64,000 bases of DNA, taken from contig NC_009142.1 in NCBI RefSeq assembly GCF_000062885.1, positions 5,631,584 to 5,695,583 on the forward strand. Reading direction: 5' to 3'. How positions within the stretch are numbered: position 1 is the stretch's first letter; each line of letters begins with the position of its first letter. This document shows, in pieces, positions 26,593 to 36,186 of the stretch. Under the pieces are notes generated by a model. The model had not been told where the DNA came from, ran no database searches, and saw only the letters and a list, made by a program, of their open reading frames with translations. The translations under genes and the position numbers were made by a program. This DNA comes from Saccharopolyspora erythraea NRRL 2338. Lineage in GTDB: Bacteria > Actinomycetota > Actinomycetes > Mycobacteriales > Pseudonocardiaceae.

Positions 26593-28044
26593 ATGAGCAA
26601 CCGCGAAACCCGCACGGAGCACGACCTGATCGGCGACCGCGAGGTCCCCGCCGACGCCTACTACGGCGTGCACACCGCGCGGGCCGTGGACAACTTCCGC
26701 ATCACCGGCACGCCGATCGCCACCTACCCCGACCTGATCAACGCCCTGGCCTCGGTCAAGGAGGCCGCCGCCCGCGCCAACCACGACCTCGGACTGCTCG
26801 ACCAGCGGCGGGCGGAGGCGATCACCGCGGCCTGCGCCGAGATCCGCGCCGGGAAGTTGCACGAGCAGTTCGTGGTCGACGTGATCCAGGGCGGCGCGGG
26901 CACCTCGACCAACATGAACGCCAACGAGGTCATCGCCAACCGCGCGCTGGAACACCTCGGCCACACCCGCGGCGACTACCACCACCTGCACCCGCTCGAA
27001 CACGTCAACCTGGCCCAGAGCACCAACGACGTCTACCCCACCGCCATCAAACTCGCCCTCACCACCGGCCTGCACCGCCTCCACACGGCCATGGGCGCAC
27101 TCGCCGAAGCCTTCCACGACAAGTCCGTGGAGTTCGCCGACGTCCTCAAGATGGGACGCACCCAGCTACAAGACGCCGTCCCCATGACCCTGGGCCAGGA
27201 ACTCAAGACCTACGCCATCATGCTCGAGGAAGACCGCCAGCGCCTCACCGAAGCCACCGACCTCCTGCTGGAGATCAACCTCGGCGGCACCGCCATCGGC
27301 ACCGGCATCAACACCCACCCCGACTACGCCGCGAGCGCCTGCACCCACCTCGCCCGCATCACCGCCATCCCCGTCCGCACCGCCGACAACCTCGTCGAAG
27401 CCACCCAGGACGCCGGCGCCCTCGTGCAGCTGTCCGGCGTGCTCAAACGCGTCGCGGTCAAACTCTCCAAAACCTGCAACGACCTGCGCCTGACCTCCTC
27501 CGGCCCCCGCGCCGGACTCAACGAGATCAACCTGCCCGCCGTGCAGGCCGGATCCAGCATCATGCCCGGCAAGGTCAACCCCGTCATCCCCGAAGTCGTC
27601 AACCAAGTCGCCTTCGAAGTCATCGGCAACGACGTCACCGTCACCCTCGCCGCCGAAGCCGGCCAACTCCAGCTCAACGCCTTCGAACCCGTCATCGTCC
27701 ACAGCGCGCTCAAATCGCTGACCCACCTCACCGCCGCCTGCGACACCCTCACCACCCGCTGCGTCACCGGCATCACCGCCAACCGCACGCAACTCGAGCA
27801 CACCGTCCGCAACTCCATCGGACTGATCACCGCCCTGAGCCCCTACATCGGCTACACCAACGCCACCACCATCGCCCAGCAAGCCCTCACCACCGACCGC
27901 AGCATCACCGACCTCGTCCTCGACACCGGCCTCATCACCCCAGAAAGGCTGTATGCGCTGCTGCAGCCCGAAAAGCTCACCCGGCCACGCCATATCACCA
28001 AGGAGCCAGGCCCACGCACGGCCGCCACTGATAATGCACGGTGA
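26593..28044 (+). CDS. aspA: Aspartate ammonia-lyase
   Basis: 483 aa member of the fumarase/aspartase superfamily. The N-terminus RTEHDLIGDREVPADAYYG is aspartase-like. Conserved regions are GGAGTSTNMNANEVIANRA, HVNLAQSTNDVYPTAIK, and the mobile signature loop GSSIMPGKVNPVIPEVVNQ with the catalytic Ser. It deaminates L-aspartate to fumarate and ammonia, feeding the TCA cycle. It is divergent from the symporter-racemase-GntR operon and shares a control region with it. The class II fumarase alternative is less likely given the neighbours. Confidence 0.9.
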   Translation: MSNRETRTEHDLIGDREVPADAYYGVHTARAVDNFRITGTPIATYPDLINALASVKEAAARANHDLGLLDQRRAEAITAACAEIRAGKLHEQFVVDVIQGGAGTSTNMNANEVIANRALEHLGHTRGDYHHLHPLEHVNLAQSTNDVYPTAIKLALTTGLHRLHTAMGALAEAFHDKSVEFADVLKMGRTQLQDAVPMTLGQELKTYAIMLEEDRQRLTEATDLLLEINLGGTAIGTGINTHPDYAASACTHLARITAIPVRTADNLVEATQDAGALVQLSGVLKRVAVKLSKTCNDLRLTSSGPRAGLNEINLPAVQAGSSIMPGKVNPVIPEVVNQVAFEVIGNDVTVTLAAEAGQLQLNAFEPVIVHSALKSLTHLTAACDTLTTRCVTGITANRTQLEHTVRNSIGLITALSPYIGYTNATTIAQQALTTDRSITDLVLDTGLITPERLYALLQPEKLTRPRHITKEPGPRTAATDNAR

Positions 28045-28228
28045 GATTGGCGGGGCGAAGCTCCATGACGGCTCGCTCGGTGACGTAGGTGCTTTGGCCG
28101 TTCTGCAAGGCTCGGCGTCCGAGAAAGTCGGGGAACTTACCTTCTTCACGAGCTTGGTGTGTGCGATCCGTCCTCAGCTTGAGTTTTAACCCTGGGTGGG
28201 TGCGTGGTGACCCCGGTTGATCATGGGC

Positions 28229-28287
28229 GAAGCCCTTGGTTGATCATTCGTTCTTGCGACAGAAGGAAGATCACAACCAAGGGCTTC
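28229..28287. repeat. 14-bp inverted repeat at the left end of an IS-like element
   Basis: GAAGCCCTTGGTTG (28229-28242) and CAACCAAGGGCTTC (28274-28287) are perfect complements 31 bases apart, just before a transposase start. A hairpin there would stop transcription entering the element from aspA. The stretch 28045-28228 holds no gene I can name. Confidence 0.5.
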
Positions 28288-28289
28288 AG

Positions 28290-28820
28290 TTGATCAGTGT
28301 GCACGACGTCGGCCAAGCCGGTGCGCTTGGGGAGCTGTCCGGGTTCCGTCAGCGGTTCTACGGGTGTTTGGCCGGGCGGGCGGACGTGCTGTTCGAGCTG
28401 ACCGACGCGGTGTTGTGCAGCGATGGACCGGTCACCAGTCTGGCCGAGTTGTCGTTGACCGCCGAGCATCGACGCGGGCACGGTGCCTTGTACGACGCGG
28501 TCAACCATGGCCACCTCGAGGTGGACCGGCTGCGGGTAGCGCTGGCGGGATTGCCTGTTCCTCGTGCGGCGGATGGGCGGATCGTGCTGGCGGTGGATGT
28601 GTCGCCGTGGCTTCGTCCGGACGCGGCCTGTAGTCCCGACCGGTTGTTCTGCCATGTGTATGGCCGCTCGCGCAGTGCCTCGCAGTTCATCCCGGGTTGG
28701 CCCTACTCATTCGTGGCCGCGCTGGAGACCGGGCGCACGTCGTGGACGGCGATCCTGGACGCGGTGCGGTTGGAGCCGGTCGACGATGCCACCGCGGTCA
28801 CCGCCGCCCAACTGGAGCCT
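28290..28820 (+). pseudogene. 5' part of a transposase of the NF041680 type, cut off by IS256
   Basis: The frame reads VHDVGQAGALGELSGFRQRF, FELTDAVLCSDGPVTSLAEL, RIVLAVDVSPWLRPDAA (first catalytic Asp), LFCHVYGRSRSASQFIPGWP and SFVAALETGRTSWTAILDAVR, the N-terminal ~175 residues of a widespread actinobacterial DDE transposase. It stops exactly where the IS256 terminal repeat begins at 28821, and its continuation is not on the other side of that element. TTG at 28290 is the likely start. Confidence 0.8.
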
Positions 28821-30281
28821 GTCAAGTGGTTTGTGTATAGGACTTTGGGTGGGTCAGTTGAGGTAGGGGTCGAGGCGGTCGGGGAAGTGCAGGGCGAGTG
28901 CGCCGAGGGCTTGTTTCCAGCCTTGGACGGTGGCGCCTTCGACCAGGCGTGCGGGGGCGTTGCGCTGGTGGGTGGGTAGTCCGCGTTGTTTGTCGCGTTG
29001 TCGGGCGCGTTTGTCTTCGATGTCGCGGATGGCCAGCCACAACAGCTTGATCACCGCGTCGTCGGAGGGGAAGTGCCCGCGATTTTTGATGATCTTGCGG
29101 AGCTGGTAGTTCAGTGACTCGATCGAGTTCGTCGTATAGATGATCTTGCGGACTTCGGGCGGGAACTCCAGGAACGGGATGAACCGTTCCCACGCGTTTT
29201 CCCAGGTCCGTACAGCGGCCGGATACTTGCGGCCGAGGTCGGACTCGGCGAACTCCAGCAGGGCGGTCTCGGCGGCCTGGGCGGTGGGCGCGGTGTAGAT
29301 CGGTTTCAACGCCGCAGCGACCTTCTTGCGGTCCTGATACGAGACGAACCGCATCGCCGCCCGGATCAGATGCACCGTGCAGGTCTGCACCGTCGAGGAC
29401 GGCCAGGTCGCCTCGATCGCCTCCGGCAACCCGGGCAGGCCGTCGCAGCAGACGATCAGGACGTCTTTGACGCCGCGGTTGCGCAGCTCGGCACACACCC
29501 CGGCCCAGAACTTCGCCCCTTCGGAGGCCTGGATCCAGATCCCGAGGACGTGTTTGACGCCGTCGAGATCGACACCGACGGCGATGTGGGCGGAGCGGTT
29601 GCGGACCTGGTGGCCGTCACGCACCTTCACCACCAGCGCATCGAGGTAGATGATCGGGTAGATCTCTTCCAGCGGCCTCGACTGCCAGGCCGTGACCTCC
29701 TCGAGCACCGCGTCGGTGATGTTGGAAATCGTCTCGTGGGAGAGCTCGGTGCCATAGGTGCGCTGCAGGTGGTGCTGGATGTCGCGGACGGTCATCCCGC
29801 CCGCGTACAGCGAGATGATGATCTCGTCCAGGCCGCCGGCCCGCCGCGACCCCTTGGGCACCAGCCGCGGCTCGAACGAGCCCGCCCGGTCGCGGGGCAC
29901 CTCCAGATCGACATCGCCGACCTCGGTCGAGATCGTCTTACCGCTGGCACCGTTGCGCGAGTTCGGACTACCCCGCCCGGCCGGATCCCCCTTGTCATAC
30001 CCGAGATGGTCCGACATTTCGGTTTGCAGCCCACGCTCGAGCACGGCTTTGACCAGCTCGGGCAAAAACCCGCCCTGCCCGGTCAACGCCAGCCCGCCCC
30101 GGTCGACGGTGTCCATCAGCCCATCGAGCAGGCCTGCCTCGATCATCTCATTGACCGCGTCCCGCGCTGACGAGGGCTGTGCGGCCGTCCCGAACGGATG
30201 TCCTTCCTGCTGCTGCGAATCACGCGTGCCCATCGGTGCGTACTCCATCAACTATCGGATCTTGTACACAACCCACCTGAC
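28821..30281. mobile_element. IS256-family insertion sequence
   Basis: 1461 bases. The ends are imperfect inverted repeats: GTCAAGTGGTTTGTGTATAG at the left and, read inward from the right, GTCAGGTGGGTTGTGTACAA. One transposase fills the interior. The flanks differ (a transposase gene at left, an emb gene at right) and show no matching target duplication, so the copy now marks a rearrangement joint rather than a simple insertion. Confidence 0.85.
28854..30251 (-). CDS. IS256-family transposase
   Basis: 465 aa, full length for the family. The DDE catalytic residues sit in IYLDALVVKVRDG (first Asp), VCCDGLPGLPEAIEATWP (second Asp) and the TTNSIESLNYQLRKIIKNRG region (Glu). The family's C-terminal RFIPFLEFPPEVRKIIYTTN block is intact. 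Two other decayed relatives occur in the window (20236-20390 and 54065-54558). The start could also be the Met at 30233. Confidence 0.95.
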   Translation of the reverse strand: MMEYAPMGTRDSQQQEGHPFGTAAQPSSARDAVNEMIEAGLLDGLMDTVDRGGLALTGQGGFLPELVKAVLERGLQTEMSDHLGYDKGDPAGRGSPNSRNGASGKTISTEVGDVDLEVPRDRAGSFEPRLVPKGSRRAGGLDEIIISLYAGGMTVRDIQHHLQRTYGTELSHETISNITDAVLEEVTAWQSRPLEEIYPIIYLDALVVKVRDGHQVRNRSAHIAVGVDLDGVKHVLGIWIQASEGAKFWAGVCAELRNRGVKDVLIVCCDGLPGLPEAIEATWPSSTVQTCTVHLIRAAMRFVSYQDRKKVAAALKPIYTAPTAQAAETALLEFAESDLGRKYPAAVRTWENAWERFIPFLEFPPEVRKIIYTTNSIESLNYQLRKIIKNRGHFPSDDAVIKLLWLAIRDIEDKRARQRDKQRGLPTHQRNAPARLVEGATVQGWKQALGALALHFPDRLDPYLN

Positions 30282-33200
30282 ACGCCCCCCCAGGCGACCA
30301 CGTTCCCCAATGCGTTTCCGTGTGAACGCTCATAGCCACCTGTGCAGGCAACGCATCCGGGACATAAGGGTCCACCGCGTAGAGCGATCCCCAGTCCCTG
30401 TTGACGTCGTTTTTCAAGTACGTGGGCATTTCGCGCATGCTCGTCGCCACGCTCAACCAACCGAAGGCTCCGCCAGCATCGGGCGAGGACCATCCCTGTC
30501 CGATCGCACGCACCTCACCGCCCGCCGCGATCCGGAGCCTGGGCATATCAGCAATTCCGTTGTGGCTACTGGTGACCCGGGCGCAGGGATGCACCAAAGC
30601 TGCTGGCCACTCCACGAACGTAGGTGTGTCACCGACGATGTCGGTCATTTTCGTAAGTTGGGGCGCCCGAGGCGCGGTAACTGCGAGCCAGCCGTGGCTT
30701 CCGAGTGCCCTGTCCTTGGCGACCAGCCGCATCTTCGTCGCGCCTTCCGAAGGTCCTCCGACGGACACGCGGTGATCACGCCACTGCGCCGCCGGACCCT
30801 GGACGACGGGGTAACGCTGCACCACCTCGAAACCATCTGGCGTATCCCGACCGAACTCGATGAACACCGAGTTCGCACCCGCTTCCCAACCGGCGAGGGT
30901 GAGAACTACCGGAACGTCCCCGTTGAGCGCTCGTTCCGGCAGGTCGTACCACTCGGTGCGCAACTCACCGGTGCCGGTCTCAGTCGGCTCGTAGCTTCCC
31001 CAGACAGGCGCTCGCTCTCCGCCGAACTGGTTTGGCGGTGACCAGTCCGGTTCACCGGGATTGGCTCCGTTACCTGGCGGCAGCCGTCGCGCCCGAAGCC
31101 GTCCATCTTTGCGCGCAGGTAGGCGTCTGGGCTTTCCTCCGCCTCATTCGGCTTGCGCACCCTCGTTCCAGGCGTGGCGTTAACCGGTTGGTCCGGGGAC
31201 ACCCGCAGCACACCAGAAAGCGGGTTGGTCTCGACATAAACGTAGTCGGGGAGGCCGCAGCTGTTGCCCGCAAGTTGCTTGATGTTGTCCTGACCGAGGC
31301 TGTACGTGCCCCACTGTTCCTGGAAGACCTTCGCGAAACTAGCCACCTCTCCGATGATGAGCAAAGCGCAGATCACCGACAGGGGTGCGGTACCGAGACG
31401 CAACGCGCGGCTGCGTTCCTCAAGACTTTGATCGACGACCTTTGGGTTGTGCTCATCGATGCGGAGATGCTCGACGAATGCCACGATCAGCGCGATCGCG
31501 GCGATGATCAGCAGGAAGGTACTTGCGTTATACCCCTCGATCGAAGGCCGTTTGTCGAACCACGGCACTCCCCAGCCTGACACGTACCACCATGCGTTCG
31601 TACCAGTCGCCGCGAACGCCAGGATCACCATCAACCCTGCGAAGAAGACCGCTCGATTACGCCGCGAACGGAGCACCGTACTGCTCGCCGCCAGTGCGGT
31701 CAGCGCGGCCAGCGCTCCACCAACGGCAGCGAAGATACCGAAGTGATGAGTGTGCTTGGTTGGAGTGAGCGCGAGAGCGACGAAGGACAGCGCAGTGACA
31801 CCGAGCAGCCGACGGCTCGGTCCCAGCGCCGCTCCCCGGATCTGGCCGCGGCGCAGCAAGACCACCAAACACGTGATCAGGCACAGCATCACCAACAGCA
31901 CCGGAAAGCGACGGGTCAGCGACCCATCCGGGATCGGGCTGAACAACAGGCTGTAGCGGTGTATCTCCTCGTACCAGGTCTGGTCCGGACCGATTTCCTT
32001 TCGCGACCTGGTCGCGTCCATGACCGACTGCCAGGTCTGGTCGGAGAAAGCGAGAACCAGGATCACGAAGCCCGACGCCGCCAACGGGGCCAGTACCGGC
32101 AACCAGCCGAACTCCCGTGCCCGCTGCCGTACCAGATGCAAAAGCGGTTTGACCGCAGCTACGAACGCCATTGCGGCCACCATGCCGTGCGGGTTCGCGG
32201 CCACTGCCAAAGCAGCGCCAACGAGCCCCAGAGCCGCCGGAACCAGGCGGCTTGTGGCAACCGCGCGTTCCACAGCACACAAGGCCAGCAACGAGAACAC
32301 GACCACTACGGGCTCCGGCCGCAGCCCGTTGTTGTACGGGAGCCAGAAAGCCAGGAACACTGCGGCAGCGGCCCACCCGGCCGAGGTGCTACGCCGAACT
32401 CGCTGTCCCAGCCGGGGAAGCACCTCGCGACTGATCAGGAACCAGCTTGCGAGGCCCATCACCAAAGCAGGCAGGCGCACCCACGGCGTGGCGGTCGAGA
32501 TCTGCACCCACCACGAGTACACATCGACGAACCAGCCCATCGGAGCCACTGCAACCTCGAACCAGCGGTAGAAGTCACTGACGTAGCCCAGATCGGCGCG
32601 GACGCGCGCCATGGTCAGGAAATAGCCGTCATCAGCCGTCATGGCGCCAATCAGCCACCAGACGACCAGCACACCCACCACCGCGACGTCTCGAGGTGTG
32701 GGTTTCCACCAGCCAGAGGGCGCGAACCTGCGCGGACGCCGTGCAACACGTGAATCGAACGCGCGCAACGCAAGGACCGAAGAGAGGAACGCGACCACCG
32801 CCAGTACGATCACCACGATCTTGATCGGCGTCGCCGTGCTCTGATAGCGGTCATCTACCTGAGCTTCGAACGACACGCCGCGGACATCGTCAATCCGGGC
32901 GTCCAGGTCGGAGTAGATGCCAGTCATTTGTGGCCGGACGTCATCGTTCACTCGTGCGATCGGATGCCCGCTCACACTCGCCACGGTGCCGAACCCGTCG
33001 GAGTGCACCTTGACGACGCAGTCATCCCCGACGAGTGCAGTGCTGGCTAGCTGCTGACCACGACTGGTCAGCACAAGGCGCCCGTCCTGGACCTGCAATA
33101 TCAGCCCAGTGATCTTGCCGTACTCCGATGGCGGTGGGTTCGTGCTCAGGACAACCGCGGGGCCGGCATGGCGAGCATCAAGACCGCGTACGACCGCGCA

Positions 33201-33498
33201 CGGCACGACGAGGTCAAGGCGCAGCGGCGAATAGGTGACCAGCGGCGCCGATACCGGCTTCGTCCCCTGCGCCGTCGGCCACTTGAGCGTGGTGACCTGG
33301 TGGTCGACCGGTAGAAACGGCACCGCTAGTGCCAGCAGCGTTCCCAAAAAATCCGGAGACCACGGCCAGGAGCTTCAGGCCAGATCCACCACTGCCGGCA
33401 AAGCGGAGACGCGTCGCCTCACGCTTCACCCGTCGTTCGATTAGCTCCGTCGACCGTCGGGCATCAGCACTGTCCCCAGGAAGCACGCACGCAAGCAT
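30220..33498 (-). pseudogene. Arabinosyltransferase of the Emb family, two frame breaks
   Basis: A roughly 1090-residue membrane glycosyltransferase: N-terminal membrane anchor LLAVVSGF...GTLLALAVPFLPV, GT-C motif WWLIGAMTADDGYFLTMARVR with paired Asp, many transmembrane helices, and a C-terminal carbohydrate-binding part (WGSLYAVDPYVPDALPAQ). Emb proteins add arabinose to arabinogalactan, as expected in Pseudonocardiaceae or mycolata. One break lies in a run of six A (33346-33351, + strand); dropping one base joins the two frames. The second is near 31062, where PIPVN should continue DWSPPNQFGGERAPVWG. The last codons run into the IS256 right end, replacing the natural tail after WGTWSPG. 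It may be functional if the breaks are sequencing errors. Confidence 0.82.
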
Positions 33499-33697
33499 AG
33501 TAGCCGGGAAACCTATGGTTCCAGCGGCATACGACTGTCGGCGGCGACGCTTGCAGTCAAGCCACCCGACCGGAAACTCAGGTTTTTCTCAGGGTTTTGT
33601 GACCAGCCGGTAACCTTTGAACTCCTCCGCGCCCCAATAATTCCGCAGTCAAGAATGGTCGAGAAGCTCAACGAGATTCCCACCAGGATGATTAGTG

Positions 33698-33728
33698 GTT
33701 GGCGGCGCCGATTTGCGGCACCGCCAAC
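33698..33728. terminator. Hairpin downstream of the flavin monooxygenase gene
   Basis: GTTGGCGG and CCGCCAAC pair, and GCCG/CGGC extend the stem past one mismatch around ATTTG. It lies 58 bases beyond the monooxygenase stop and upstream of emb, suiting a terminator for the leftward operon. The rest of 33499-33785 is AT-richer and probably holds the emb promoter. Confidence 0.6.
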
Positions 33729-33785
33729 ACCCCCGTTGTCCAGTGGTTTCTCAACTTATCATGGTAATCTCATCCTATTAATATG

Positions 33786-34976
33786 TCACGATTCAAACGA
33801 TGATTCGACATCATGACCGAACAGCCACGACCGGTTGTGCAGCTCATGTACGTCGCGCAAGGTGACATCCCGGTCCTGCTGCGCTGGCCCGTCGTCCAGG
33901 TGGAAATTACTGGTACTAGAGCGCGATTCGCGGTGGATCTTAGCAACCCTGGGAACTCGCACCACCTGGTAACGCTCCAGCGCAGCATCGATCTGACCAC
34001 CACAGCTTCCGAGTGACGCGGCCAAGGCGAACGCGTCCTCAACAGCCTGGTTCGAACCTTGAGCGATGAAGGGCAGCATCGGATGTGCAGCATCCCCAAC
34101 GACGGCCAGCCTTGCCGTACTCCAGGTGGGGTAAAGATCCCGGTCGTGCAGCGCCCACCGGGTCACAGCATTGGCCTCCGCGAAGAGTTGGCGCACTTGG
34201 CGGTGCCAGCAGGTGTAAGCCCGGCGCAGGTCCTCAACGCGGCCGGTGGCCATCCAGGATTCCTCCTGCCAGGGGTCCTCACTCGGAACGGTGGCGACGA
34301 AGTTGACCAGGCGGCCACCTGAGACAGGATAGAAGACGCAATGCTGCGCCGGACCGAGCCACACCGTGACTTTGGGAACCGAATCATGAGGATCCAGAAC
34401 GGCCTCCGTCGGCACCAAACCTCGATACACCACCTGTCCAGAGAAACGAGGGCGATCAGTGAGCAGCGCATTCCGGACAGTCGACTTGATGCCATCGGCC
34501 CCGACTACGACGTCCGCCGTCTCGGTACGCTTTTCCGAGAATCGTAGAAGCGCATGGCGTTCGAGTTCTTCTACTCCCTCACAGGTGTACCCGAGACGGA
34601 CGTCCGACCTGACCGTCTCCAGAAGAGCGGAGTGTAGGTCCGCGCGGTGCAACGTGTAGTACGGCGCGCCGAAGAGCTCTTCGCAGCGATCACCCAGAAC
34701 CGTTCGCCCGAGCAATCGGCCGTCGTCCCATCTCCGCAGCTCCAGCGCTTCCGGACGCACCGCGACGGACTCGAGGCGCTCAGCAAGTCCCACTCTGTGC
34801 AACAGACGGCTTGCGTTGGGGGAAATTTGGATACCCGCGCCCACTGCAGCCAGCCGCTGCGATCGCTCGTACACAGTACACCGCAGTCCAGCACGTTCAA
34901 GTGCCGCGGCAGTGGCCAAGCCGGCGATACCCGCGCCTACCACCGCGATGTTCAACCCGTCGCTTCCGCCGTCCAT
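33786..34976 (-). CDS. FAD-dependent aromatic monooxygenase (salicylate / 3-hydroxybenzoate hydroxylase type)
   Basis: 396 aa class A flavoprotein hydroxylase. FAD-binding GxGxxG: NIAVVGAGIAGLATAAALERAG. Middle motif: DVVVGADGIKSTVRNAL. Second FAD motif: RLAVVGDAAHPMLPFIAQGSNQAVEDA. It uses NAD(P)H and O2 to hydroxylate a phenolic acid. The start at 34976 shares a base with the stop of the dehydroquinate-synthase-like gene (TAATG), so the two are translated together. That pairing suggests tailoring of an aromatic acid made by the upstream enzyme, such as an aminohydroxybenzoate; the pairing is seen, the substrate is inferred. Confidence 0.88.
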   Translation of the reverse strand: MDGGSDGLNIAVVGAGIAGLATAAALERAGLRCTVYERSQRLAAVGAGIQISPNASRLLHRVGLAERLESVAVRPEALELRRWDDGRLLGRTVLGDRCEELFGAPYYTLHRADLHSALLETVRSDVRLGYTCEGVEELERHALLRFSEKRTETADVVVGADGIKSTVRNALLTDRPRFSGQVVYRGLVPTEAVLDPHDSVPKVTVWLGPAQHCVFYPVSGGRLVNFVATVPSEDPWQEESWMATGRVEDLRRAYTCWHRQVRQLFAEANAVTRWALHDRDLYPTWSTARLAVVGDAAHPMLPFIAQGSNQAVEDAFALAASLGSCGGQIDAALERYQVVRVPRVAKIHRESRSSTSNFHLDDGPAQQDRDVTLRDVHELHNRSWLFGHDVESSFES

Positions 34977-36077
34977 TACTGCTCGATGCAAAATTCGTCA
35001 ATGGCGTATCCGACGTGGCGGGCCTCGTTGGGAAGATAGCCCAGAATCGAATCTCCGGGGCGCAACTCGGTGGTGTTGAGCACCGCCCCTCCCGGTCCCA
35101 GCACGCGAACGTGCCAATCGTTCTGAACGATCAGGTTGGCCGAACGGCCCGAGTCCGACACGGCGTCGATACTCAGCAGAGGCCTCCGCTCGATCTTGAC
35201 ACGGCCGACGGTGACCTCGCGCGTTCGGCCGCTGGAATCCACGGCTACCAGCACGTGCCGGCCTTGAGCTCGCTCAGGTAGTTCGTCCTACCGTTCTGCG
35301 AGATCGTGTACGAGTGAAGGCCGCCGGCGTTGACTCGGAAGGGCCGGGTCGGCATGTACGGCAGGGGTGGGTTTCACTGCACGACAGCACCAGTCCGCTC
35401 GAACGTGAGCCGATCAGCAGCCCTTCGTCCTCGCGCAGGTACGAGCAGGTGTCGACACAGGCCCTGTCGCCCATCCCGACGTCGTTGATCTCCGTCACCG
35501 TCAGCGCCACAAGAGCAAGGTCGGGCGTGCTCGCTCGGGTCCGTTCTTTGAACTCGGTCGCGTCGCCCACATCGTTGACGGCCAGCATGACGCCGTCCGA
35601 GCCACGTTCGAGGACGCCGCAAAGGATTTCGACGTCCGGCATTTTCCGCGCAACCGTGATGACACCGCCCTTGGAGTTGTTGGCGGCGGCCAGCACGATC
35701 TCCAGCGGAATCTTGGTGGGTTCGTGGAACCACAGCACGCTCCACGGATCGGTGCGTGCTGCCTCGCAGGCGAGATCCAAGGTATCCGAGTCGACGATCT
35801 CGACGAACCTGCCGATCTCGGCCTTCGGGTACAGCTCGGCGATCTCGGCTCTCTCCGCGTCCAGTGCGGAGTCCACGATTACGGCATCGACCTCGTCCGC
35901 AGCCCGCGGCAGTTCACCGCGCGATACCATGAGCACCCGTGTGACGGTCGGTGGCAGCGATGCGAGGTCGGCAACATCATCGGACAACACGGCGTCCACG
36001 CGCTGGTGCACGGCCTCCTCGATGATCGCATCCTTCGCTCCACCCGCTCCTCGAATGTCCAGCCAGCACAGTTTCAT
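34976..36077 (-). pseudogene. 3-dehydroquinate synthase II (AroB'/GriH-like), two frame breaks
   Basis: Joining three frames gives ~367 residues of the archaeal-type dehydroquinate synthase family: [75 protein letters not shown], then in a second frame [18 protein letters not shown] and NYLSELKAG, and in a third [30 protein letters not shown]. Breaks are near 35365-35370 (a short C run) and 35255-35260. In actinomycetes this family makes 3-amino-4-hydroxybenzoate from an aspartate-semialdehyde/triose adduct for grixazone- or cremeomycin-like products. The usual aldolase partner is not in the window. ATG at 36077 follows GAAGGAG. Confidence 0.78.
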
Positions 36078-36186
36078 CTGATTCTCCTTCGTGATCGAGT
36101 AACGTTTCCGCACTTGGCGTCCCGGCCAAGCGCCTGAATGCACAACCGCGGTCGAGCAGGACCACGGCTGACGACCTTCGGAACTC

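Noticed and set aside
26448-28031. 527-codon frame on the + strand across aspA
   Set aside because: It is out of frame with the clear aspartase and consists of Arg/Pro/His-rich shadow sequence.
28045-28235. A possible gene fragment on the minus strand (KFPDFLGRRALQNGQSTYVT)
   Set aside because: The peptide looks protein-like but too short, and I could not place it in a family.
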